This document shows positions 26,893-37,100 of a stretch of 64,000 nucleotides of DNA, piece after piece (within the stretch, counting starts at the first letter, position 1; each line of letters begins with the position of its first letter). The notes under the pieces are model-generated. The model had not been told where the DNA came from and did not search any database. It worked only from the letters and a program-made list of their open reading frames with translations. Position numbers and translations under genes: made by a program. The stretch is from Phytoseiulus persimilis (Eukaryota; Arthropoda; Arachnida; Mesostigmata; Phytoseiidae). The stretch covers positions 5,896,775-5,960,774 of the forward strand of contig CM075104.1 in NCBI GenBank assembly GCA_037576195.1, given 5' to 3'.

Positions 26893-29800
26893 GTGAGTGT
26901 TTTGCCGAAGCTTTCCCGCATGACCGCCGTGAGCTCTCCAGTCAGCGTGTAGTGCAGCGGAATTGCGGGAGTAGTTGGCGCTCGGCCGCAACGATCGGAC
27001 GGCTCTTACCGATCTCCACCGCGACCGCCAAGCAATCAAAACAAGCTAGCAGGCTGGCTCGTTGCCCACCAGGAGAGCCGAGACGGTCATAACGAGGCTA
27101 AGAAGCAAAAGTTTTTCCCCTGCATGCTTAGTGCGTTCAGCCGCTTACGCATATTTTCCGGCTCGTTGCCTTCGTGGCGCGGACGATAGCCAGGCATATT
27201 TCCCGTCTACACGGGCGGGTTTACCGCGACACCTCTTCTAGGAGGCCGGCAGCTACGGAATTCTACTTTTCGCAGCCTCGTTCCTCCCGTAATCCTTTGT
27301 TCGCCTTGTCTCGCGTGTCGCCCCCCACCCTGTCCCCTCTCCTCGGGGTCGCACTTTCCAGCGAGCGTGAATCGGGGAGGGGACGGGACTTTCGCAAGGA
27401 TCGCACGCCGCGTGAACTGACGCGAGCGCTCGGCACTGAGTAGCTCAGTACAGATGTCGTGTGGTCTCCGCATTGGTCGTTTTTTTTTTCTTTTATCGAT
27501 TGCTTGTCAGGGCCGACCAGCGAGGCCGACCGGCTCGCGAAAGTTGCGAACCGCCTGGTTGACTGCTTCCAAACGTGCGTGTCCGTCCGCCGCTGGCGGG
27601 CCCGTTTGTCCGCGTCTGAGGGCAGGCTGAGCCGCTGCTGGCCTGCGCAATTTATACGGGAAAAGATCTCCTGGGGTTCGTGTCCTACAGCGTATTCGCA
27701 TTAGGTTCCGAGCTTCCCCGTTCATGAGTGAGTCAACTCCATCTTTCTCAACGGACCATGTTCGCCGATCTCGGCGCCTGGAGAGCTCCACCGAAACGAG
27801 TTTGAAGCGATGTCAACGACGGATGATTCATTGCAACTCCCGAACGAGGCCAGGAACGAATCGATTCGCCCCGTGATGCTTGCCAGACCACGATCTGGGC
27901 GAGCACTCGGACGAAAGGGAATTTTCTAACTGCCGAAACTTTCTGCGGAATTATCCCGAAGCGACGAATACTTGTTCCTGGGGGAACGATTCGGCCGAGA
28001 AACAGTCACTCGAAGTGCTTTGATGGCATCCGCAGGCGGCATTCCATTCGCAAGCAACACCCGCACCCCCGAAGCCGCTAGTCTGAATGCCTTCCTTTCA
28101 TGCTTTCTGCACGAAGTCTCGGAAAAGCAGAGCTTGTGCATACCGCACGTTGCACGTGGCGCTTCCTATCGACAGTTGCTCGGGGCTCGATTTCGATGCT
28201 GATCGGTCTCGCAGTCATCCAAACTCGTTTCATTTGGAACTCCTCGCTCTGGATTCTCTCATTGAGCTGGAGGGGGGTCCTGTCGTTCTTTTGATCGTTG
28301 TCGTCGTCGTTTCGGTTGCTCTGGTGGTTGTCGTCATGCTCGCCTGTGTCGGCACTCGTCCCTCTCTAATGCATCCGAGGGCGTCGTACATGAAGAGACA
28401 ACTTGAGCGAAATCACCAAATTAGCAAACGCGAAGAAAAGACAGCGGAGTTTTTGTAAATGGTGGAAACATCCTGAAGAACGAGCCGAGAGGGGGAGAGA
28501 CTCGAGTGAGCTGTTGAGGGCCGACTGGTTTGCAGACGCACCAAGAAAACATTGTTCCTCGCGCGTCGACTTCTTCTGCACGCCAAGCGCGCTCAATACC
28601 GACTGATTTCGAGCGGGTCCGAGCACAGCACCCCGTAGATTCCTGTACGAAACAGCTAACCAAAAATTGTTTCAGCCCCCGAACAGCGCGAAAGCGCCCG
28701 ATTTGCCGCTCGCCAAACGCCGCGAACGTCAACAAGGTCCATGGGCACTCCCTCAGAACAAACTCGACGTTGGGCAAGGCGTCATCAGGGTGCCGGAAGA
28801 CGAGAACGCGCCCGGAGAGAACGGCAAAGGCGTTGTCTTACCATCGAACCTCACCGGCGACGCGAAACGACGCTACGACGCGGGATGGCAGAACAACGCG
28901 TTCAACCAGTACGCGTCCGACATGATCTCGCTGCACCGGAGTCTGCCCGACATGCGCGAGGAAGGGTGGGTTGAGAAACGGTTCTTCACGCCTCATGATT
29001 ATGCCTTGCAGGAGACGAATGGATGCTCGGCCACCGGACCGGCAGGCCATCTAACCGACCGTCTAGTGGAGTGCTTGTAAATGAGATTCGTTGTCGGAGA
29101 GTGCTATCAGGCCTGGCTCGGACAGTGCTAATAAATGGCAAGATATCCGCCTTCGGTTCGTCGGTCGGTCGCTCGCTCGCTCGTTCATTCGCTCCATACT
29201 CTCGCTCACAACTTGCTCATATGTATGCTAATTTTATGGACAGCTGGCCGCTCCGAATAAAGGAGGTAATAAGTGTCAAAACCTCGGTCGACGACACCTG
29301 CACTCCCGACAAGAAGAGAAGCCTCAATAACAACGACAACAACAACGAACTCACACATCTAGTTTCACTTGCGTGTGATAGCGCATGCTCGGGCGTGCGA
29401 CCCTTTGACGAATGCTCCAACACAGCGTACGGATAGATCCATCCCGATTATAGCTCCGACACTTGCTGTACATTGCAGGTGCAAGACGCAGAAATACAGG
29501 CAAGATTTGCCGCAGACTAGTGTTATCATATGTTTCCACAACGAGGCCTGGAGCGTCTTGATGAGAACCGTACATTCTGTGATCGATCGCTCGCCCAAAC
29601 ACCTAATCAAGGAGATCATTCTCGTCGATGACTTCTCGGACATGAGTCATCTCAAGGTGAGGCGATGAGCTCCAAGGACTCGATGTTTGAACAGCGGAAC
29701 GCATCTCATATGACAGGGAGCATTTTTGACATTGCGCTTCCCCAGGAGCAACTCGAGGACTACGCTCGAAAGCTGGGAATCGTTAGAATTGTCCGAGCTT

Positions 29801-32800
29801 CGAAGCGGGAGGGCTTGATCCGAGCCCGTCTTCTGGGAGCGAAGTTTGCCACAGCACCGGTGCTCACATATCTCGACTCGCATTGCGAGTGCAGTGCAGG
29901 TGGGTGCGTCCCTGGAGGCTTCTCTTGCGAGAGGCTTCTCAGACAGCATTACGACTCGTATCGCTTGTCGAGTGGGTTGATTCTCCAATGGTTGGTTCCT
30001 CCCAGGTTGGTTAGAGCCTCTCCTGGACCGAATCGCCATTAGTGAAACAAACGTCGTCTGTCCCGACATCGACATTATCAGCGCGGAAACGTTTGCCTAC
30101 CGAAGAACTGGCGGTCCTGTGAACATCGGGGTTTTTGACTGGGATCTTATGTTCGATTGGAAGGTCTACACATATTGGTAATTCGATGAGCAACACCTCG
30201 TTTCGTGCCTTAGCTCCAATGATTCTCGATCACGGCTCCCCCAATTTCGACGGGAAAAATTGAACAACCGCCTTAGGTTCACGGGAGGAATAACATGGAA
30301 GATGAGAGATGTTTCAACCATTGGAGAATCAACTCGCGACGATTCCAAGACACAGAGCGTTCATGATGAGGAGGAGGAAAGCAAGACTTCCGTTCGAAGA
30401 GCGCCGAGCGAAATGGACACCGTAGAAGAGGAATGACGTTGTTTGATTCCAGGATGGCTCGAGCCGTTGCTAGAACGCATAGCAGAGGCTGAGTCCAACG
30501 TTGTCTGCCCTGTGATCGATGTCATCAGCGACAGCACGTTCGAATATCCCCAACGCCGGCCCGGGTACACAGTGAACGTGGGAGGATTCGACTGGAATCT
30601 TCAGTTCAGCTGGCACGCTCTGCCCCAAAGGTAGCCTGCTGGATAGCGTGATTTCTGCCGCAGCTCAACGGGAACACGTCTCAAGACCACCTTTCAAGAA
30701 GCTCCCTCCCCCAAAGAGCAGTTTCAGATTTGAATTCTCGCAACCCGGCGATGGAATCTGAAGTTTGCTTCTTTTCCGCAGGGACAAGAGTGTTCGGGAG
30801 CACACCTGGTCGCCGGTGCCATCTCCGACCATGGCCGGTGGTCTCTTCTCGATTTCGAAGGCGTATTTCGAGAAACTCGGACTTTACGATAGCGGTTTCG
30901 ACATTTGGGGCGGTGAGAACCTCGAGCTTTCATTCAAGGTGAGAAAGGCCCCTCCGGGAAATTCTCTGTCAACTCATCTATTCTATCGAATAACAGAATC
31001 CGTTCACAACCACGAAGTGGTTACCTGAGCCATGCTGGCTCGATACTGTCCCTGGGCGATGCGGCCAAGGGAACACACGACCAGGGGCGTACCCCGCCCT
31101 TTTTTTTGGAGGGGGGGGGGGGGGGGGTCAAGGATGTGATGACGACGATGATGATCACCTGTGAAGACTTAGCTGATAACACTGAATCTTTGCGGAACAA
31201 TTCCGCCCATTGAAGTGGAATTTACTCCATCCTTCCCATCATTGTCGAAGACTTTCGGAGGGGACACGCCCCCCTCCCCCTGGCTATGCCACTGCAGACG
31301 ACTATTCCTGCAAAAAAACAGTCGTAGTACGAGGCATAGTTACACTGAGTCATGCACGGTGCGTTCATCAAGCGCCAGGCCCTCCAGGCCGTTCCTAGCA
31401 TCGTAAAACTGGTTCAGTTCGAACGCGAGCATCAACGTGATGCTTTGGTTATCTCCGGCTGCTTGCGCCACTGAACGGATGCGTATCTAAAAATCCCTCA
31501 TTCGATTACGCGCTACCAGAGACTCCATAGTGCGAGCATAGCTCTCCCCCGAACGTGCAACTCGATCACTGTTCTCCTTGATCTCGATCGAGTTCGCCGC
31601 CGCGACTCTGACATGGCTGATCTGAAAAGACATACGGAGCACGACGTCCTGTGGTGTACCTCGGAAGACCTCCATCCTGAGTCGAACGTATTTCTTCCAG
31701 GTCTGGATGTGCGGAGGACGGCTCGAAATCGTTCCCTGTTCACATGTAGGCCACGTTTTCCGGAAGCGATCACCGTACAAGTGGTTGAAGGGAGTGAATG
31801 TTTTGAAGAAGAACTCTGTGCGTCTGGCAAAAGTGTGGATGGACGAGTATGCCAAATACTACTTCGACCGCATCGGGCCTGAACTCGTGAGTACTCACAG
31901 GAATTCGGATGCAATCCCAGGTATTTATGAGGGGAAGCTCAAGTAATAATCGACACCTTCCTTCCAGGGAGATTATGGCGACATTTCCGAGCGGGTCGCG
32001 CTGCGTCAATCCCTCGGGTGTAAATCATTCGACTGGTACGTCAAGAATATCTACCCGGATCTCTTCATCCCGGGCGAAGCTGCCGCTTCGGGCGAGATCA
32101 GGAACTCCGCTTTCAACAAGAAATGGTGTCTCGACAGGTGAGCTGGCGCCTGTGCGCGCTCCGCTATTCCATCACTGAATGACCTCTTCACACGGAGAGT
32201 GCACCTCTTTACTGAGTTGAATTTATCCTTCCTTCAAGTGCGGCAACTGTCCATAGCACCGTCTCCGTTTACCCTTGTCACGGGCAAGGCGGGAATCAGT
32301 ACTGGCTCTTCTCGAGGACGGGCGAAATCCGGAGAGACGAGCTTTGCCTCGATTATTCGGGAGGGGACGTTGTTCTCTATGCCTGTCATGGATCGAAGGG
32401 CAATCAATATTGGCGCTACGATTCATTGGTAAGGGTGACATTTTTTGTTCTTCGATACGGAAGTGAGGAACGCTGTTTTTCCTCCCCTTCTGGACATCAA
32501 TCGACGAGCTCAGGCTCGAACCTAGCTTTCGATATGCTCTCGGGAACTCTCAGAGTTCTTGTCGCTTTGTGCTCGATTTTCCTGCGACCTAAGTCAAGCT
32601 CTGATTTCGGTGGAAGTTTCCCTGAGTTTATCGTCGAGTATGACGACTCTCGGTCGGAAGCTCGTGGCGGAGACCATCTTGAGCTCATTATGGAACCATT
32701 TACAGACGAAGCAGCTGAAACACGGCAGCAGCGAGAAATGCCTTGCGATCAACGAATTCAAGACGGGGTTATCCATGGAGTCCTGCGGTTCTTCCGATCG

Positions 32801-32849
32801 ACAACAGTGGTCCTTCGTGAACTTCGACGCGTCCAAAGTCCAAGACTGA
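26710..32849 (+). CDS. GALNT: Polypeptide N-acetylgalactosaminyltransferase, ten coding exons plus one alternative exon
   Basis: This gene encodes an enzyme that starts mucin-type O-glycosylation by moving GalNAc from UDP-GalNAc to Ser/Thr of secretory proteins in the Golgi. Coding exons are 26710-26892, 28676-28965, 29479-29656, 29746-29899, then 30006-30177 or 30453-30630, then 30782-30938, 31701-31886, 31968-32137, 32239-32428 and 32706-32849. All junctions are GT-AG and the phases match. The product is 609 residues with exon 5b or 607 with 5a, a normal family length. It has a short basic tail, a membrane anchor at about residues 18-32, a stem, a GT27 domain with metal-binding D261-S262-H263 and H398, a WGGEN motif around E373, and a ricin-type lectin domain from about residue 487. 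The first ATG has A at -3 and lies 51 bases inside an exon whose acceptor is at 26656-26658, so a 5' UTR exon must lie upstream. I cannot fix the paralogue within the family. Confidence 0.95.
28676..28965 (+). CDS. GALNT: GALNT coding exon 2, stem region
   Basis: The acceptor is TTTCAG and the donor is GG|GTGGGT, phase 2. The exon encodes residues 62-157: a proline- and charge-rich stem, an NLT glycosylation sequon, and the family signature around [17 protein letters not shown]. It follows the longest intron of the gene, about 1.8 kb. Confidence 0.93.
29329..29349 (+). repeat. Imperfect AAC array in GALNT intron 2
   Basis: Six to seven AAC-like units with single changes, inside the intron between coding exons 2 and 3. 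Confidence 0.6.
29479..29656 (+). CDS. GALNT: GALNT coding exon 3, start of catalytic fold
   Basis: The acceptor is CATTGCAG and the donor AAG|GTGAGG, phase 0. It completes EEGCK across the junction and encodes the typical [13 protein letters not shown] and [11 protein letters not shown] stretches of the nucleotide-sugar binding half of GT27 enzymes, ending in the LVDDFSD segment. Confidence 0.95.
29746..29899 (+). CDS. GALNT: GALNT coding exon 4 with DxH motif
   Basis: The acceptor is TTCCCCAG and the donor GCAG|GTGGGT, phase 1. It carries [12 protein letters not shown] and then LDSHCEC, which contains the Asp-x-His pair that binds manganese and the UDP diphosphate. It is followed by two alternative versions of the next exon. 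Confidence 0.95.
30006..30177 (+). CDS. GALNT: GALNT alternative exon 5a
   Basis: This exon enters in phase 1 after a CCTCCCAG acceptor and leaves in phase 2 at TATTG|GTAATT, exactly like exon 5b, but is 6 bases shorter (172 bases). It is open throughout. It encodes [10 protein letters not shown] at the start and [11 protein letters not shown] near the end, matching 5b at about 31 of 57 positions. It differs where family members are usually conserved: [13 protein letters not shown] instead of [13 protein letters not shown], and GVFDW instead of GGFDW. Using both copies, or neither, would shift the frame into exon 6. Its donor looks weaker than those of the neighbouring exons. That it is expressed is inferred from open frame, phase and conservation. 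Confidence 0.85.
30453..30630 (+). CDS. GALNT: GALNT alternative exon 5b, the canonical version
   Basis: The acceptor is TTGATTCCAG and the donor CAAAG|GTAGCC. It enters in phase 1 and leaves in phase 2 (178 bases). The product is closest to the usual family sequence: [27 protein letters not shown] and [11 protein letters not shown], ending in ALPQR, which joins exon 6 naturally. This part of the catalytic domain helps form the peptide acceptor groove in known family structures, so swapping it for 5a could change substrate choice. Confidence 0.93.
30782..30938 (+). CDS. GALNT: GALNT coding exon 6 with WGGEN motif
   Basis: The acceptor is TTTTCCGCAG and the donor AAG|GTGAGA, phase 0. It encodes [17 protein letters not shown] and [13 protein letters not shown], the most strongly conserved block of the family, with E373 and E376. 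The first base completes an Arg codon with exon 5b, or a Trp codon with exon 5a. Confidence 0.95.
31111..31127 (+). repeat. 17-base poly-G run in GALNT intron
   Basis: The run lies in the 762-base intron between coding exons 6 and 7, on the transcribed sense strand, so the pre-mRNA would carry G17. A T-run ends shortly before it. Confidence 0.85.
31701..31886 (+). CDS. GALNT: GALNT coding exon 7, end of catalytic domain
   Basis: The acceptor is TTTCTTCCAG and the donor CTC|GTGAGT; both ends are phase 0 (62 codons). It encodes [22 protein letters not shown], where H398 is the third metal ligand of the family, followed by [13 protein letters not shown]. The preceding 762-base intron contains a 17-G run. 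Confidence 0.95.
31968..32137 (+). CDS. GALNT: GALNT coding exon 8, linker and start of lectin domain
   Basis: The acceptor is CCTTCCAG and the donor GACAG|GTGAGC, phase 2. It encodes [32 protein letters not shown] and GEIRN, the usual bridge between the catalytic and ricin-like domains, and ends in the first CLD motif of the lectin domain. Confidence 0.93.
32239..32428 (+). CDS. GALNT: GALNT coding exon 9, lectin repeats
   Basis: It encodes [10 protein letters not shown] and then LCLDYSGG followed by [10 protein letters not shown], the alpha and beta repeats of the ricin-type (CBM13) lectin domain that binds existing GalNAc on glycopeptides. The acceptor ends in the less common AAG (CCTTCCTTCAAG). 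The donor is TTG|GTAAGG, phase 0. Confidence 0.93.
32706..32849 (+). CDS. GALNT: GALNT terminal coding exon 10
   Basis: The acceptor is CATTTACAG, phase 0. It encodes the gamma lectin repeat (KCLAINE, then QQWSFVNFD) and ends VQD-stop at 32847-32849. The join RYDSL-TKQLKHG matches the spacing of the family. Confidence 0.93.
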   Translation, partial: TKQLKHGSSEKCLAINEFKTGLSMESCGSSDRQQWSFVNFDASKVQD

Positions 32850-32989
32850 GCCGGAACGGAAGCGGAGGCAAATTAGAACGTTACGAGGCTCTGTCCTCCA
32901 TTTGTTGTTGTGATACTTAGTCAGTCTTCGAATTGAAATCCTCTCGCCTCATCCGGAGAAGCGCTCGGCAACCTCATTGAGCCCGCGGA

Positions 32990-33020
32990 CCACCCAGCGC
33001 CCACCCAGCGCCCACCCAGC
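32990..33020. repeat. 11-bp minisatellite after the GALNT stop
   Basis: The unit CACCCAGCGCC is repeated almost three times without change. It falls between the GALNT stop and the candidate poly(A) signal, so it is probably in the 3' UTR. Confidence 0.8.
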
Positions 33021-33064
33021 ATCTCTGCAGAAGACCGGAAATTCGAATAAGATAAGATGTGGTT

Positions 33065-33070
33065 ATTAAA
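33065..33070 (+). terminator. Candidate poly(A) signal for GALNT
   Basis: An ATTAAA hexamer lies 216 bases after the GALNT stop codon. I saw no AATAAA between the stop and this point. A polyadenylation role is inferred only from position and sequence. Confidence 0.3.
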
Positions 33071-33160
33071 AGCGTTGAATGATTGCAAAACTATTGTGAG
33101 AGTTTCGAGGAGAAACGACTGCATCGCTCATGCGCAGGGAGGAGGCGTATCTTCCGAGAC

Positions 33161-34170
33161 TCAAACCATAGTTATTCTGGCCACCACTGTTAGGAGCAAA
33201 CAGCGCCGATTGGGACTCTGGAAGCGGCTGACGAAACCGATTCCATCCATTTCAAAAGATTCAACATCCCGAAGAACTTGGTGCAGCTCTGTAAGAAGCC
33301 GTTTCGCTACGAGTTGTTCGTGATGGATCATAGAGTGCGTTGGCATCACGCCACGATACGTCAACTCTCTCACCCGGGCTACTAGTCCTGAGAATCGTCC
33401 AGCCACGTTCGGAGTTTAGTTTGGAGCTTCGTCTGTGCCTCATCGAATGCATTTCTGCATACTGATCCCAGTTTACAGAAAATAACTGTCGAAAGCGTCG
33501 GGATATTGGGCAGCGGCGAAAGGAATGCTGACTCGTCGAGCTTGGCTGAGAAGAGTTTGGTTGTCTCATTGAATCATTCTCGCGGACGAAGATTCATCCA
33601 CCAGTTCCGGTCATAGCTTTTCCAGAACTTTCTCAGCAGCTTGCGATATGAAGGATTGATCACAGATCCCCCCGCCCCGATGTACCGCTACGCTTCCTCT
33701 TCGATTCGGAGCGCTGTCTGATGTGATGCGTTCAAGAGTGACTCCTGAGCGCAAATTACCTCCGTCATATCTCTCCCCTGCTTCTTCATTTCCTCATCGA
33801 GTCGTTAGAAATGTTCTTCTGGCGTCCCTCACAGCTGCGAATGCTTCGCGAGAAAGTGCCGACCGAGTCTTGAGGGTTTCGTTCGACAAGCTTTTCGATC
33901 ACACGAGACGAATTGATCGGGGATGGAGCTCGGTACCAGGTTCTTGAACGAATCCGAATTTCAAATAATTTGTATCGTGCTTCTTCGCGAGTTTTAGTTT
34001 CTTCGTACCCTGACCACAGCTTTGCGTGTTTTCTCGCTTCGTGAACTGGCTTCTCAATGAGGGCAGATCGTCCTGAGTGGAGTCGTCGACCGCAGCGGTA
34101 CAGTTATCATTGCTGTCAGTTACATCCAGTGCTACAGCTCTGACGGCGAAAAAGAGCGGAATATTCATTT
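33161..34170 (-). mobile_element. Decayed hAT transposase, ZBED5/FAM200-like
   Basis: Reading the minus strand, several pieces match hAT-derived transposases in the right order but in different frames. First comes a BED zinc-finger start (HDTNYLKFGF near 33985-33950). Then come KPSRLGRHFLAKH (near 33880-33830), a short FCK segment (near 33480), and GRFSGLVARVRE followed by THSMIHHEQLVAKRLL and LHQVLRDV (33400-33270). In intact relatives the last block reads like THCMIHREALAAKKL. Several frameshifts and stops separate the blocks, and the C-terminal half with the rest of the catalytic and dimerisation domain is not recognisable. I found no clear terminal inverted repeats or 8-bp target duplication. 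The element lies tail to tail with GALNT and is surely inactive. Confidence 0.75.
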
Positions 34171-37100
34171 GCCTCCCTTCCCGAGTTCTCGAAGCCAGCA
34201 GATGCGATCTCGGTTCTGATCAGCTGTGAACTCTGAAAGATTGAGAAGGAAGGAGCGATTTCATTGGACGGTGTCCCACGATCCCTCTCAGCTTTGAGAT
34301 GAACATGCGCCTTGATCGTGTACGATCCAGACGTGGGAAAGCCACAAAGCTGATGAAGAAACGACCACATCGGTGAGCAACCGTCCTGCGCCGATCCAGC
34401 TGTGCTGCTATCGATTGAGGAAAAGAACGCAGAGAACCAGGTCGCACAACAGCATGCCCGTTCTCGACATTGCTCGCACAGCTCGTGAGGTAACAACTCC
34501 AAGCGAGAAAGCTTTCGACTGAGTCTGGACCTTTGCTGTGATCTTTGAGCGGCCGCAGTGAGTTTTTCCACCTCACCAGACCGCTGGATCCCTGATCTTG
34601 GGGATGGAGAGCTCGAGCGAGGAGGAAACGTTTCGATTGATTAATTGCCTCGTTCAACTGTTCGAGTGCTTCGGTTTTTTGGGAGGGGTGATCGATTCAG
34701 ATGGTGACATGAGGGACGCGCACGACGGACACGCGCGAGGAAACGCAATATTTTCATGTTGAAGATCTCTTAGATTCGATGCGTCTGGTGGATTCCGTAA
34801 CTTGGGAGTCAAGTCAGGTTTCGACTCGCTGAGCAGTTCGGAGCGGGAGACGCTGGAGTTCAACCCGTTTCGCGTTTAAATTTCCATCTCGCTCCAGCTG
34901 CTGGCCTTCTCCTTGTAATATAAAACTCGATTAATTGATGGGGATTCAATGCCAAACCGGGTCGCGATGTGCCTTATAAAGTATGAATGCTGTTTTTAAT
35001 AAACCCTACTCGATTGTGAGGAATCGCTGGTTCTCCATGTCTAAAAGTAATCTCCAGTGTATGCGAACACTCTTGGAATGTGCCCAGAGGCCTACATAAC
35101 TGGCTGATAGAATCTTAGGTCTCAAGATCGTAGTCGATAGACAGTTCTCCGCGTTGACCTTCATCGAGGTTTCCATTTTCTGGGACTCGGCTGTTCCGAG
35201 GTACGAAGCTGCATCCCTGATCTGGAACACACACTTCCGAGTTCAGAGTTCCAACAAATCATTATCGATGCTGCTCCGGATTTCCTCGGAACTCGCACAC
35301 ACTGAAAACCTCTCCTGAGGAGAGTTTTCAGTATGAGCGTAATGTTCGTCTAGTGGGCCCGTGCTCGTGGAATCCTCCTCTCCGACGGATTTCGAAATAA
35401 CTTATTCAGTTCGCTCAAGTTCTCTGATGACGCGATCCAGGATTTCAGCATTCTACCAACAAGAATCGATCGTCGGGAGTGGCATCCTCCACGAACTCTC
35501 CGAGAGATGCGAGATGTGTAGCATATTCCTCTACCTTCCTCATCTGACCGCCCGCGAGAAGGAGCATCACTGTCGCCACCGAGCCATCTTCCCGGTTCAG
35601 AAACTTACCGCGTCTCAGAGAAACTCTTCTGACTCGCTCAGGGAGATCCAGCGTCCCGCCCATAGTTTCTTCGTTGCTGAACGCCCTGTCCTCGATTGAA
35701 CAACATTCGCATGAGTCGAATATGCACTCGGTAGTTGGGCCTTTCGCAGGGGCTTCTCCTGTTTTTGGAGTTGGATGCGCGCATCTGGCTTCTTATCCTC
35801 TGTCCGATACGAATCGAGCTGAGTATACTACTTCGTGCACTCTATAAGTTCCGTTACGAAGGTATGCGTTTGCGGAAGCAGCGGCCATCTTACATCCGAT
35901 AGGAAAAGAAATACGAGCAACGGAGGAGAGATACAACCGAAGATGTACGATGGCCGGTCACGTAATATTCAGCGCGGGATTGTACAGAGCCCGGGGCGCG
36001 GCGCCGGGATATCTCTCTCTTTCTCTCAGAGAGGCAGTATCAGTTGTCGGAACGGTCTCGCGGTTCTCCCACACGGCAACGGGCCGAGCATCATCTGAAT
36101 GCCAGACTCGGTCGGAGTTAAGGTGAGCTAGTGAGTAGTGTGGGTGTATATCGTTCCATCAGTCTGTTTGGACGACTCCGCTGTCTATCCGCCCATCCGA
36201 ATGCCGAAAGAGTCCATCGCGGCTACTAATGGCATCGCTGCAAGCACAAAAGACATCAAAGGAGGTATTAGAGATCTGTGCAGATCTCGTTCGCGGCGGA
36301 GCGGACGATGCTCATTCACCCACTCGTTCCTCCGCGAGGTTTTGGCTTCAGCAGCAGCAACTGCAGCCGACGGCGACGACGATTGGCGTCATTGAGACAC
36401 GGGGCGTGAGTGATTTCGGCTTCTCCCCGAAGCTCGAAGGGGGACGTCGAGAGGTGTGGGCGGTATGAATGGTGCATGAATGTGTCATGTTCACAAGTGC
36501 ATGTGTCCCAACAGCCGCCAGGCCGCGCCCATTGTTGAAGACATCGAGGGATACGGATTCGCGAGCACCGACGCAGTTGGTTCCATGCCAGCTAACTCTT
36601 CCTAATGGTCGCTCATTTATTTCTCTAACCCTTTGGCTCGGTGTTCTGGGCGTCGGCTCCGACATCTGCGAGCTTTCGACGCGACTCGGGCTCGCGTTAG
36701 ACTATGCAATACCGACGGGTGCAGCTGCTCGCAACTGCCGGTTCGAACCGCGTTCATATACCACTATCGTCGAAAACGGCGGATCCGCCCCCATATGTCT
36801 TGTTTAGGGTGAGCGATTCTTCCCGCGGCAGCTACCAAACAGCAGCATCATCATCATACGCGGAAGTGCAATCGCTAGGACGGGTTCGAGCTAAAGAGCG
36901 ATAACTCCGAGAGGATCTCGAACGCGACCCGACGAGAGAATGAACCAACGAATGACATGGGCCGTGGGACAGATGGAGAAATGCGCCATGAATAACGCCA
37001 ACGTGAACGCAGACGACTTCACGATCTCGTTGGATTCATATCCAAGCGCGGCAGGTGTCGCAACAGAACCCTGAGCTGTTTTGTTTCCCCTTCCTCGCCT

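Noticed and set aside
34116-34657. Two overlapping minus-strand frames of 145-151 codons beside the hAT fossil
   Set aside because: Neither matches hAT proteins or another family, so I left them out of the element.
36738-36755. GGTTCGAACC, resembling a tRNA T-loop
   Set aside because: It is a short palindrome with no acceptor or anticodon stem around it.
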